From Steinernema hermaphroditum (Eukaryota; Nematoda; Chromadorea; Rhabditida; Steinernematidae), in contig CM059624.1 of assembly GCA_030435675.1 (NCBI GenBank), positions 706,769 through 770,768 on the forward strand: 64,000 nucleotides of DNA, read 5' to 3'. The notes beneath the pieces were generated by a model. It saw only the letters and a program-made list of their open reading frames with translations, made no database searches and had not been told where the DNA came from. Made by a program: the position numbers and the translations under genes. Below, one piece after another: positions 22,542-33,290 of this stretch; positions within the stretch are counted from its first letter, which is position 1; the number at the start of each line of letters is the position of its first letter.

Positions 22542-24249
22542 ATATCCTAACCATCATAATTTTGAAGCCGTCTTACTCTAAGTGAGAGTTCAATCAACTC
22601 TAACGAAGTAATATTAATAGACACAGAGTGCATTGCTGATCTATGTGTATAACTCGCCCATTTTTGTTGACCGGTCAGCCAACGTCCAGTTCGCACATGT
22701 TTACACTCTTCAGAAGCAAGTAATTTCCTTTCAGTACTCTGCATAAAAAGGCCCTTATGTTTTAAAAATTAAAAAAGCATGGCTTGTACACAAACAACGA
22801 AGGAAGTGCCTCTTCCGGTCGCACACGTCATTGTAAAAAAACAACGAAAAAAGTTAGAGAAAGAGCTTATGATGTCATTGTTTTGCGAACAGCTGTAATT
22901 TAATGTCGTTTTGTTGTCGTTCCTCGCCAAATTTGCGAAATTCCAGTGATGTGGTGTGTCGTTACAGTGCAAAAACCACTTCAAAACCCCAAGAACCGCA
23001 AACATTTTGTTAAATGCATGGCTGAACCTACCAAATATAAAGCGGTTTATATGTAATAAATGCCGCCTATACCTAAGCTATCACAAGAAAATTGGTCCCA
23101 CTAATCTTAGGAACCGCTCCGGAAGTATTAATATTGACCTTTTTGTCTAGACTGATAAGGACCGCCGCGAATGCGATAGTGATCTATGGCATCGTTTTCC
23201 TGGTAAACGCACACATCGTAATATACTTCCCGACAGGTGTTCGCTATAGAATAATTTGAACTGTGCTAAATGTCGAATATGAGGCAAGCCAGTACTCAAA
23301 ATATTATTTAAAAATGTAAAATTCAAGAGCGAGTCCGCAAGGGCGCAAGACAGCGGACACGACCAAAGAAAAAGCTCACATGTTTAATGCAGAACTCTTC
23401 TCGCTTGAGCCCAACTTAGCCACTGTGAACAGAAGGCTGTAGCTATCGAAACAACGCAAGCAACCTTTGACATGGCCTGGCAAAGTAAAATAACATTTTT
23501 TTTCACTACTTCTTTCCGAAACCTACAGAAGGAAACGCAAAAAAACTAATTTACGACTCTCCGCTATCACATTCCACCGGTCGGTCCCTGTTTGGAAGGT
23601 CCCTCTTTCCACTGCCCCAAACGTCTTATCAACGTTCCCCTGTCATCGACGCTCTCGACGAAAAATTCGGAGGCAGCGCCGATGGACGTCAATCTGATGC
23701 AATTGTGCCCCGTGCTGGAAAATGATGGACGAGCGTGCGCGCGCGAAACAGCGCAGTTGGCGCGCCGCCAAGCCGGCCACGTGGCGTTGTCTTAGTTTGG
23801 AAGTTCCTCGTTTTTCGAATTACGTTTTGACGGAGTTGACGTGATACTCCACTGTAGCCTAAGAGACAAACAGATCAATGAGATCAGTACTGTCGAATCC
23901 TGAATTGGCGTCTGCCCAATAGAATAGGGCGAATAACAATGTCACGTGGCGCGCTTGGTTGTGATCTCTGTGATGGGACCAACAAGATCGGGAAATCGAG
24001 AAATCAACCTATAGTATGTGACGTGAGTGACCTCATCGTCGCGCATAATCTGCCACGTGACTGCAGGACAATTCATGCCAAGGTGCACAGGTACGCAAAA
24101 CCGATAATGATCTTCAGATTGCCGCCAATGTGACTAAGAAGCTTGGAGATTTACGATAAAAAGTGCACCACAAACGCTAATACAATCTGGCAAAAATGAG
24201 ACGTATTTGATAAGAATATAGCAGATTAAATCAAGGAAATTATGCGAAA
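22542..24249. other. Intergenic, nothing recognised
   Basis: Mixed AT-rich sequence with a GC-rich patch near 23680-23790 that yields a 67-residue frame without support. No RNA gene was seen. Confidence 0.5.
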
Positions 24250-24452
24250 TTTATTACAAGAACCATACAAAGCCAAAAGCATCGGGTCCACGGTCTTCCG
24301 AGAGGCCTCTTCACTGGAGGACGCCATTCTTCTAGTCGGCTGGAGCACTTTTCCGGGCTTTCGTTCGCCATGTTCCAGGTGAAGCTCCAGTTTCTTCTCG
24401 TTGCGCCTTCATCGATGTCCTTTATCTTGATGACGCCTCCGAAGCCACTCAA
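24250..24452 (-). mobile_element. Non-LTR retrotransposon remnant (reverse transcriptase C-terminus)
   Basis: The minus-strand frame contains RNWSFTWNMANESPEKCSSR and then LEEWRPPVKRPLGRPWTR. This matches the tail of nematode endonuclease/reverse-transcriptase polyproteins, which end with a W-GH-R motif and then WxPxxxKRPxGRPxxRW. The domain is isolated and the expected GH is lost. A related scrap (RPLGRPRT in the third frame) lies at about 27540-27570. Confidence 0.65.
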
Positions 24453-24713
24453 GCCACAATGACGGATGGAGAGCCCGTTTAACAGATAGGACGTCTACTC
24501 AAATACTGCGAATAAGGTAAAACATAAGTTCATTCAAATGAGTTTTTTTCCTCCATAACCAGAGAAATAAATAAGCAATGATTAAAACAACATTTATTAT
24601 GCGATGTGAGGGTCATCCTAACTTTATGAACTATCGAATAGAGCACCTGATGCCCTCTGATCGACGTGGAGTAGACAGCGAATCTAAAGCAGAATAGATA
24701 TTACCCAATATTA

Positions 24714-24726
24714 CCAATGAAATAAT
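24714..24726. repeat. Left 13-bp target-site duplication
   Basis: CCAATGAAATAAT here is repeated exactly at 25202-25214, bracketing the element between them. Confidence 0.8.
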
Positions 24727-25201
24727 TTACACGATTTATCTTCCCGAATCAACGGCTTACGCCGTGCAGGACGTCTCATAAATGCACAAAGAAGAACAAA
24801 GTCACACCGTAGCCGCTGATTTTCTTCTGGTTTCGGTGGAGCAGACGAATACGAAAAGAATCCAGCGTTCCCATCAGTATGCGCGGGCGTCGAAGTCGTG
24901 AAGAGTTGATTCCGGAAGAGGCGCGGCGGCAGAGAACAGCGAACGGAACGGAGGGGCATCTTCGGTTCGGCTTCTCTGGCGCGGGTAGAGTCGGGCAGTC
25001 ATGACGAGCTTCTTGGCGAGACGGTGGAACTACGGCTCCCTGGTGTTCCAGGCCTTCTGGGAGCCGGGGCGATCATTGCGCCAACAGCGACGGCCGAGAA
25101 CGACCGCTCACTTAACTCATTCGGCTCAGACAGCCTCAGAGAGAGAGCGAGTGGACGACCCGACCGATCGCTGGGGGCACAAATGAAAGACCTCGAATGC
25201 C
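24727..25201 (+). mobile_element. Non-autonomous element with 13-bp target-site duplication, copy 1
   Basis: A 475-bp element beginning TTACACGATTTATCTTCC and ending near GGGGGCACAAATGAAAG, bounded by exact 13-bp direct repeats. By eye it is close to 90% identical to the inverted copy at 56458-56961. The ends are not inverted repeats of each other and no transposase or reverse transcriptase is encoded, so a retroposed (SINE-like or processed-transcript) origin is likelier than a DNA transposon. No obvious poly(A) tail or tRNA-like head was seen. Minus-strand frames (82 and 109 residues) have no recognised domain. Confidence 0.75.
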
Positions 25202-25214
25202 CCAATGAAATAAT
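25202..25214. repeat. Right 13-bp target-site duplication
   Basis: An exact copy of 24714-24726 (CCAATGAAATAAT), closing the element. Confidence 0.8.
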
Positions 25215-25489
25215 ATAATCATAAAATAAATTAAATAAGGAATGTACTTGGACATTTAAGCCACCGACATTTGCGCCACATTTCTGCTCCCACCAATTAA
25301 AAAATGTGAGTGATTTGCAGTGAATCAATTTCTCCTACAGCGCATCATCTTTAGACATCATCTTTAGACCCTTTAGATCTTTGGACCGATTTATCCATGA
25401 ATTCCTTATTATACAGTGTGATATTGATTATGAGCAAATCCTTCCTGTGACTTCCGGAAAAAGAAGAGAGACATCGAGACTACTAATTT

Positions 25490-25705
25490 AAGCGCGTTCA
25501 GAACTTTGCTCTTTGGAACGAGCCTTGAAAACACCTTCATATTTTTATCTGTTGCCTCACCCACAATTAATTTAATTTAAACGCGTCCAGAATTTAATTT
25601 AAGCACGTTCAAAGTTCTGCCCTTTGGAACCGGCCAAAAGTCATGCAGACTATAAACGAGCCTTAAAAATACCTTGATATTTTTATGTATTCCCTCACCG
25701 ACAAC
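25490..25705 (+). repeat. Diverged tandem duplication
   Basis: The block at about 25490-25563 (TTTAAGCGCGTTCAGAACTT, then TTTGGAAC, then CGAGCCTTGAAAA) recurs at about 25590-25705 (TTTAAGCACGTTCAAAGTTC, then TTTGGAAC, then CGAGCCTTAAAAA) with an insertion in the second copy. Non-coding. Confidence 0.7.
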
Positions 25706-26509
25706 CATCCGATTTCGATCACAAAAAAAACCGAAAGCTTGAGTACTCTGTTTTTAACATTCCCTCACTTAAGTGGGTCGCTTTAAACTGCTGTTTGCTT
25801 TTCAACACTCCCACGTCGCCATCCGAGACCAAACAATCAAAAAAAGTCGCAAGCCGTCCGCAAATAACTTGAATGACCTTGGCGTCGTTGGGTCGTTTGA
25901 AAACAACCACCACACACTAAAGAACTCGGTTTTCAACGACAAAAGCGAAACTGAGAATGTGTCGTAGCCAATTAGCGGGATCCTTTGTCTTCGAGACCAA
26001 AAAACTGTTTACGTGCGAGGACTTTTCGAAACGGGTAAAGTGGACCGATCAAAATGTGAATGTACACGTTAACCCAGGAACGAAGTTCGTTGTTGTTGTT
26101 TCGGAAGACCGACATCGAAAGCGCAACGGCCTACGTGCGCGAACTTTAAGAGGAAGTAAGTATTTACTGCATTTAGTTCCTGTTTACGGTGGCCGCCATG
26201 GACGATAGTGTTGAATGTTTGATCTTTCGAACCTTTTCACTTGCAAATGCATGTTCTATTCTGGGAGATTCCGAGATAAAGTGCGTGATGATAAGTTGCT
26301 CAACAAAACATTTGCAGTTTGTGCAAATTATAACAGAGCCACAACAGTATGAGGAGACGGAATACTGTAGATATTTGACATTTTTATGTCATTCATGGGA
26401 TACGACGGATTGCGAAATGCCAACGAATTCAATGGCAAGCCGCTATTCAAATCCGGGTTCCAGCGGCTTGATACCATTATAAAATCTGTCTTCAACAAAG
26501 ACTTACTGT
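25706..26509. other. Intergenic, two unsupported frames
   Basis: The frame at 26198-26482 begins MDDSVECLIFRTFSLANACS after a GCCGCC-ATG-G context and stays open for about 95 residues. No splice partner or domain was recognised, so it is only a possible exon. The frame at 25957-26148 is similarly unsupported. Confidence 0.35.
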
Positions 26510-26775
26510 GTCGCAGAAGTCGCTCAATGCATCCCACAAAATTGCTTTGGTACTAAAAAGGTTACAGACACCTCTCGTTGGCGGTTGGTCGGAGGTTCTT
26601 GAGGCTTCCCTGAGCTTTGAGGCGGTTCTGCATGAAGATCCTGAAGAAGATGGTGAGATGAGTTCAAGAAGGTGACGACAACGCATGCGTGGCTGACCTG
26701 TGTGAGAAGAATGCAATTGCACCAATGGTTGGAATTGGGATCTGCGAATTATAATGATTCTGATTCGGAATAAAC
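26510..26775 (+). repeat. Dispersed repeat, probable 3' end of a non-LTR retroelement
   Basis: The segment shares TTCAAGAAGGTGACGA, GGTTGGAATTGGGATCTGCG and a terminal ATAATGATTC-like run with 27495-27670. The second copy carries the coding scrap RPLGRPRT upstream, linking both to the reverse-transcriptase tail seen at 24250. Confidence 0.55.
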
Positions 26776-26784
26776 AGTTACAGT

Positions 26785-27010
26785 AATTCACTCTCGAGTC
26801 TCACTGGTGTCACAGTGGCGAGGGATCGGTCCCCAGTCACTCTCTAAGCTTGACGTTGGTCTGACGGCAAACCCTTTAACAACTGGCAGGTTCCCGGTTT
26901 CCAGAGGGAATTGGGACACCCGTATGCAGTAGTCCCACAAGAAGATGCACAACAAAGAATTCACCATCCGGACCAAGGATCCATCTCTTCGAAACAGTGA
27001 AAGCTCCAAA
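26785..27010 (+). repeat. Dispersed repeat family F, copy 1
   Basis: It contains GTCGGTCCC-like sequence, GGTTTCCAGAGGGAAT, GTAGTCCCAC and TCCGGACCAAGGA in the same order as 30645-31090. Other members are at 33055-33290 (reversed), 43460-43850 and 49755-50045. No protein domain is visible in any frame. Confidence 0.6.
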
Positions 27011-27194
27011 GGCGCCCTGCAAACGTACCGAAGAAGAGGCATACCAGGAGTTTCTACAATTCCCACATGTTTATCTCACATATCAAAGATATTGTTTTGC
27101 ATTACAGTGCATAACCGAGGCGCAAGTGATTTTTTTTTCACGCACAATCCATTACTTAAACCCTTTAAAATCTACGACTGTCGTTTGTGGATGG

Positions 27195-27325
27195 TAGGAC
27201 AAAGAATCAAAAAGAGACCCTTAGTCTTTGCCACGTTTTTGGCGAAAACAATCCTATTGACCTTATACTAACTTCCTCTTTTAAATTAATCAACATTATG
27301 TGAGCTGTTTACAATTAACCGTCAT
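27195..27325 (+). repeat. Dispersed repeat pair, plus-strand member
   Basis: It carries GAGACCCTTAGTCTTTGCCA, then TTTGGCGAAAACAA, then ATCAACATTATGTGAGCTGT; the same order appears reversed at 32740-32880. Confidence 0.75.
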
Positions 27326-27494
27326 GTTTTCGCGCCCTAATTCCTTGGCCAGCGATCCTGAAAACGATTTACTTCCAGGAACGTTTTCTGCCAGCAGATA
27401 ACTTCCGTTTTCAGAACTCGTAGGGCATTTCAGAAGACCCTACATATCAAGTTCGTCATTTTAAGCATCATTCATTCGTCGACCGCTCAACGAC

Positions 27495-27670
27495 TGATGG
27501 CGAACGAAGGCATTTAAGCAATGGAGACTCTCCACAAGAAGACCTCTTGGCAGACCCCGAACCAAAAGAATTCAAGAAGGCGACGAAGGCACACACGTGC
27601 GAGGCGAATGCAGCTGCAACATGCATGGTTGGAACTGGGATCCGCGAATTGTAGTAATTCCGTTTTGGAA
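27495..27670 (+). repeat. Non-LTR retroelement 3'-end scrap
   Basis: GATGGCGAACGAA followed by AGAAGACCTCTTGGCAGACC matches the reversed reverse-transcriptase tail at 24250-24452 at the same spacing. The distal part matches 26690-26760. Frames are broken. Confidence 0.6.
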
Positions 27671-28072
27671 GAGGCCAGTAGATGTTTCACCAGCCTGAAA
27701 CAAGAAATCGAAAACTCAGGTTTACTCCTACTCGTTTTATCTCTTCATTTAAACATGTATACCATAACTCAAACGACATAACTTTTCGTCGCATATCATT
27801 TTGTGGCACCTCACTGTCTTGACTCTATTACAGCGATAGATCAAAACAAAATAACCGGGAAGTGGGGCTGTGATGGATGACGCTGTTTACGCTATTTTTC
27901 TGTCGTGTGTTTGCTGGGAATAACAGGTAGCACGTGTTTGCGAGATTCCTTCCCTCAAAAGCATGTGTCGCAAAAATTTGTTTCCCCAAGCATTTCTCGT
28001 TTTACATTCGTAAGCCTTCAGTTGGCCAACATACGTACCAAAAAAGAATTCAGCTGTTGCAATCTCCCAACC
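27671..28072. other. Intergenic, nothing recognised
   Basis: AT-rich sequence between a retroelement scrap and the palindromic element. No coding or RNA feature was seen. Confidence 0.5.
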
Positions 28073-28299
28073 AGGTATAAAACACGGTCATGGACATGGA
28101 TAAGTGGTATAAAACATGGTTGGGAAACAAGGGCAGGATGATCGCGGCGAGACCAGCTTCATGGAAGCCTTGATTTTCACTTTTTTGTCATTTTCATTCA
28201 CGGATGGCCATGAAGTTGGTCCCGCCGCGATCACCCTGTCCTGTTTCCCCAACCATGTTTTATACCACTCATCCATGTCCAGGACCATGTTTTATACCT
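28073..28299. mobile_element. Palindromic (snapback) MITE-like element
   Basis: The two halves are inverted copies: both ends start AGGTATAAAACA, continue through TGGACATGGAT and AGTGGTATAAAACATGGTTG, and reach GATCGCGGCG before a loop of about 40 bp near 28165-28200. Arms are about 95 bp with few mismatches, and GGTATAAAACA is itself repeated within each arm. Nothing is encoded; the apparent similar peptides on the two strands are just the two arms. No convincing target duplication was found. Confidence 0.8.
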
Positions 28300-30644
28300 A
28301 CCCACGGTTATGATGCATCCCACCGAGGAAATCTCGCACTCTGTTTTCGCATTTTTCAGCTTTTTGACACGAAGTGTTGATCTTGTTTGCATGTTCCGGA
28401 ATTTCGTCACCTTCACTTCAAGTGGGCTTCTAGCGCTTTATTTATTCGCCAAATTTCAATCGTTTCAATGTCGACGAGACTGAAGCACAACACTTCAAAA
28501 CACGTTTCCCTCTTGAGAATGCATGTGACGAAGCCGGAACCCGATCTGTCTGGTCATGGTCTGTTTATGAGCATGTTTCAATATTTATCGTTGTTCACAT
28601 AGATACGTAAAGTTATAGCAATTAACATGGACTCATATCAGAAAAAAACATCGCAAATGACCCTCATCTAATTACTCTAGGATTGTACGTTCTCAATATA
28701 TAACCAGAGATGCCCACTCGGGCTGATTTCCTGTTCATTCGACTCGGCTGCGGCTCGGCTTCAGGTCAGTTATAACCTATAGTTTTAAGGGAGGTCCGAT
28801 ATGTTTCAGAGCCACCAGATGCATCACATGGATTATTGAACTGCCTGATTATTGTGTAGTTCGTCTAAGAAAACATCATGATAAAAGTATCAGGATAAGA
28901 CGCACTTTCTATTTGGCGAACCAAATGGCACAACGAAGTCTGATCAATTCTGTGAACACAGCTTTGCAATTCAGACGATGCACTAATAGGTGGATATCTT
29001 ATGAGTAAGGAAGTGATTGATGGTCACTTACGACCATATCACCTTATCTGCACCAAGAAGGCAACAATACAGCCCAGGTACGTCAGAGCAACAGCCGTTC
29101 TTGCTTCGCTTGGAAATCGGGCGTGATCAGGAAAAGGATGGATCTGACAATGGAAAGATGCAGAAAAAAAACATGAATCGTATTTGGAAACAAACTTAAA
29201 GTGGTTCGTTGATGATCGGTATTTTTTTGTTTTGAAGTGTAAATAAGTTCTAACGAGCGACGTCAATCCCAAATGCACTTTTATCACAATCACATTGAAC
29301 AGAATAACACTGCACTCCGCAGATGATAACAGTTCAGATAGGATGAATGGCACGGTTCGATTCAACATCAACCGTCATACCAGTGTTTTACATTTTTATG
29401 TGGCATTGGAAATCATTATGGCTTATTCTAGCAGGGTTTTCCACAGTGAATAATCACTCTTAGGCAAAAAAAAACCTACTCATCAGGGCTCTGTACAGTC
29501 TCGACTCTCGGACTCGCGAGGGGTTTTGGCCTCTCGACTATCGACATCGGCGAGACGAGAGTAAACCTGGTCCCACCACGAAAATTCTGAAATTTTGCCA
29601 TGCGAATACTGTGTGGACGATTTCCCTAGTTGCTACCGTTCACTCGTCATCCCTGCCAGTGTTGATCGTTGCGTTTGGACTTCGGGTCCGGGAAAGCTGG
29701 ACTCCAAGTTGAACTGGGGCTGGATTTAAAAGGAGCAAAGGTAACTCGTTCGATCTGCGCACGTGTGGTCCTCAAGATATAAAAAATGATCAACAATATA
29801 ACAAATGATTCATTTTCGTTCTTTTTCTCATGAAATTCGCTAAGGGTGACTTTTCATTTCTTGAGAAAATGGACTTCTATATGCTCCCCAGCCACTAACA
29901 TTCTCCTGACAATGTTCACTTTCTGTGAGTTCATGTGAATCATGAATCAATTTACCAGCCGTTCCCTGTCACCATTGTTAACAGCGAACAACTTGTTCCC
30001 CACGACATTGTCCTCCTCCAACGAGGAGCGATTACCCGCATGATATCATCGCCACTATCCAGCGTAACCCGTTCGCGTTCCTTTCCCTAAATATCCACAT
30101 CTCCACAGCAATTATTTCAGTGATTCACCATCTATCACCCCACCGGAAGCACTACATCAAAATATCATCATACTTCCATTTATACCGTCATCCGCAAGAG
30201 TTTCGCAACAGCCATTACAGGCTAGAGGTCACTCTCCAAACTGTGTCAACTTCGCCGACCTTTGGTTGTTGTGATGAATAACAGCAACGTGCTACTACAA
30301 AAATTGCGATATGGCGAAAACCAGATGTCAAATGTAGTGTAGCGAAGAAAAACAGCAGCAAGTTTGTCTACTTAGTATTTTGTGCGCGCTATCGAGAGTT
30401 ATTTTGGGATTTGGAAGTTGGCAGAAGTGAAGACTGGACATTGTGGCAGAACGGCGATGGTTTGCGAAAAAAAAGAGGTGACTTTGAAAGGTGCCAAGTG
30501 ACTTTCGTGTTTTCATCATAAAGTGAAGTGAGGAAGAGTAATATATTAAGACGACGTTTTTTTTTCATCAATTAACCCACCAAACAAACAGTTGCTTACT
30601 AACTGCGTATCTTGGGTGACATTGGACTCATTTTGAATATGTAA
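28300..30644. other. Intergenic, nothing recognised
   Basis: AT-rich, with scattered GAGTCGAGACT-type low-complexity sequence near 29500-29570 similar to 47960-48280. No gene could be supported. Confidence 0.5.
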
Positions 30645-31090
30645 AGGCGCGGGAGTCTCACTCACGTCGCGGTGGCGAGCGGTCGGTCCCTTGGTCGCTT
30701 TCTGAACGTCTGGCTGGTCACATGGCAAACCTTGTGGCAGTTATGAGTCTCTCGGTTTCCAGAGGGAATCGATAACTGGAATCCATAGTCCCACCACCGC
30801 TGACAACAAGATGTCCAGCTGTGTGAGAAGGCATCCTGAAGACCACGGACGTTATGGATACCACCACCAGCGAAGACGCAACTTCCGGACCAAGGACCGA
30901 AGCAGATGCGAGTTCAGAAGCGTCCGCTATGCCACAAACGCCCGCGAAGAAGATCTCTATCTCTCTGAAGCGCGCCATCACCCATGGGTTAAACATCAAT
31001 GCCACGTAAGGTAGCCGTGACATTCTCTGTCTGCCTATTTTTTGTTTATTTTCGGTGTCAAGCAAGGCGTAATGCCTTTGATTCATGAAT
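30645..31090 (+). repeat. Dispersed repeat family F, copy 2 (longest)
   Basis: This is the most complete member: GTCGGTCCCTTGGTCGC, GGTTTCCAGAGGGAAT, GTGTGAGAAGGCATCC, CGCAACTTCCGGACCAAGGA, GAAGCGCGCC and a 3' end GGTGTCAAGCAAGGCGTAAT. A 160-residue minus-strand frame (30718-31200) crosses it but is not conserved in the other members. Confidence 0.65.
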
Positions 31091-31116
31091 TCAAGTCGTG
31101 TAAGTTTCTTGTAGGC

Positions 31117-31375
31117 CAAGTATGATAGGAGATAGTCATATAGTGATAAAGTCTGGATTTTTACTGTGAAGCTTTTTACCGAACACAGAAGACAAACCAT
31201 ATGAAGACAGGAAGCTAGAGTTATCTAATTCAGCCTACTTGTTTAGTGAGTATTTTCACATGCATTCCGATTTGAAAGTCAACTATTTCGGCTTTCTGAT
31301 CGAAACACGTCACAGTCATGATGACCTCTGAAATAGGACTGAAGTCATGTGACTATCTCCTATCATACTTTATCA
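31117..31375. repeat. Inverted repeat with 22-25 bp arms
   Basis: AGTATGATAGGAGATAGTCA at about 31119-31140 is repeated inverted at about 31350-31372, with about 210 bp between them. It may be a small MITE or a hairpin; the interior has no coding content. Confidence 0.6.
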
Positions 31376-32739
31376 TTTACCTTCGGAATTCTGTTAGATC
31401 GAGCAACCCGAAGCTGAGATCTCTGACAAAGAGGGCGCAAGACATGTTAGAAAAAGTCTAGAAAGATCACGTACAGATCTGGAAGTATCCTTACATTTCG
31501 CTTTAACATTCTTTATGAAGGAAAGCAGTACCACAAAACAAACTTCCAAACATGGATTTGGTACATTTCTTGTGACAATTCTCTGTGACAATTAAATTAT
31601 TATGCGGTACTGCACTTATTTGATGCGACCACGCTTTTTCGACGAAGGTGATTTTTGAAATGTCCTAATTTTCAGCGCTGTCGATGCCGCTATTCGAACA
31701 GTACAACAACATCAAACATCTATTTAACCATTAAAAGATAACGCTGATGTCAGTGAACCTTGTCTGCCCTAACAAGAAACATTTCATAATTAAATTAACC
31801 TTCCGCGTCGCCAAATCGCTGTAAAGTTGTGACTTTGGACTTACAGTTCCGCGCACAAATTAATCTTTGGACCAGCACATAGTTCGACGGTATCCATATT
31901 GTTTGGTTCTGTTCTCGGCAAACCCGTTCCAAAGAGTTGCAATTTTTAGAAGGTCATGAGACACGCTTCCGGTCTGATCGAAGGGTCACTGGGGGCAGCG
32001 ATACACTTCCCGCCACAATATGACCGGTCACAGTGCAGCAACTTTTAATAAACATGTACTCCACATGAGCGGTCATATGTTCACGCTCTGAGACAGATGG
32101 GAACGACGGGTGTTTTTGGGAGATGGTAAGAACGACTTTTAAAAACAGACTGTTATATCGTGGTTAACGGTGAGACATTTCGCCCGTTGTCTGATGCAAT
32201 AAATAAATCGATATCTTGCACCTTCCTATATCTTGTCTTCCATCCAAGATTTTTCTGTTTGAAACATAAAATATTGAAGTATTTGACCAAGTCACCTCAT
32301 TTCCTAACTTCTCATATGTTACAGCATCCTGTAATGCCCTCCTTAAATATCATATGTTCCGCTTTTAGTCGATGAGCACCCTTGAATTAGCAATGTTCAG
32401 TAATTTCATGCTCATTTCCCCTAGACTGTTGTGTCTCTTCAAGTCAAAATCACCGATTGTCGGACCTAGCAAGTATCACCTCAGTTCATTTTCAGACCAC
32501 TTTGCATACTTTCATCTCAGTCAGTTCCAAACACGCGCCCCGGTTCGAATTCCAAAATGTTTCTTTAATCACTTTTGACGTCGCACGTAAGAAACGAAAA
32601 AAGGGACGTGTCGATCCCACTTCTGCTGACAAACAATTCGCTGTGTAACAATCTAGTTTTGCATTTGTCTCGAAGAGCCCGGATTCCAATGCGTCATCGT
32701 CAGATAGCGCCGAAGTTTGTAAAGTAAGTCGCCATAAAC
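31376..32739. other. Intergenic, nothing recognised
   Basis: AT-rich. The bases around 32538 (GGTTCGAATTCC) resemble a tRNA B box, but no cloverleaf forms around them. Confidence 0.5.
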
Positions 32740-32880
32740 GTGGCCGTTAATTGTAAACAGCTCACATAATGTTGATTGATGACCAGTGAAGGCAGATAAT
32801 TTAAGATTAATAGGTTGTTTTCGCCAAAAAATTTGGCAAAGACTAAGGGTCTCTCATTTTGATTTTTTGACCTGATATAC
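32740..32880 (-). repeat. Dispersed repeat pair, minus-strand member
   Basis: Reverse-oriented copy of 27195-27325 (GTTAATTGTAAACAGCTCAC, then AATTTGGCAAAGACTAAGGG). Confidence 0.75.
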
Positions 32881-33054
32881 AGATAATTCATAAAATTCGT
32901 AAAAGCAAGACAGCAACACGTATTGAGGAAGACAGCCACAAGACCTTAGTTCACATCTTTCTTGCTCATATCGTATAAAATGTTGTACAGTTTGAAACAA
33001 AAACCAGCGGACCATCTTCTTCACGGGCGTTTGCGGGCGCAGCGGACGCTTCTG

Positions 33055-33290
33055 AGCTCAAATCTGATGGTCCTTGGTTCGTCCTCAGAGTATCGGCTTT
33101 CGGGATGACTTCTCACGTAGCTCGATTCCTAGTGTCGGGCATTTTGTTGTCAGCGGTGATGGGACTATGGCTTCCGGGTGCCCCAATTCCCTCTGGAAAG
33201 CGGAGCACTTACAACTGCCACATGGTTTGCCGTCTGACCAAGCTCAGAGAGCGACCGAGGGACCACCACCGCTCGCTACCGCAACACGTG
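33055..33290 (-). repeat. Dispersed repeat family F, copy 3
   Basis: It shares the TCAGCGGTGATGGGACTATG, CCAATTCCCTCTGGAAA and CATGGTTTGCCGTCTGACCA segments with the reverse complement of the other F copies. Confidence 0.5.

Noticed and set aside
26198..26482. Frame beginning MDDSVECLIFRTFSLANACS with a good start context
   Set aside because: It vaguely recalls sliding-clamp-like proteins, but no second exon or diagnostic motif supports that, so it is noted only as a possible exon.
30718..31200. 160-residue minus-strand open frame over repeat F
   Set aside because: Other members of the repeat family do not keep this frame open, so it is a by-product of repeat sequence.
32530..32560. GGTTCGAATTCC resembling a tRNA B box
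   Set aside because: No acceptor, D or anticodon stems can be formed around it on either strand.
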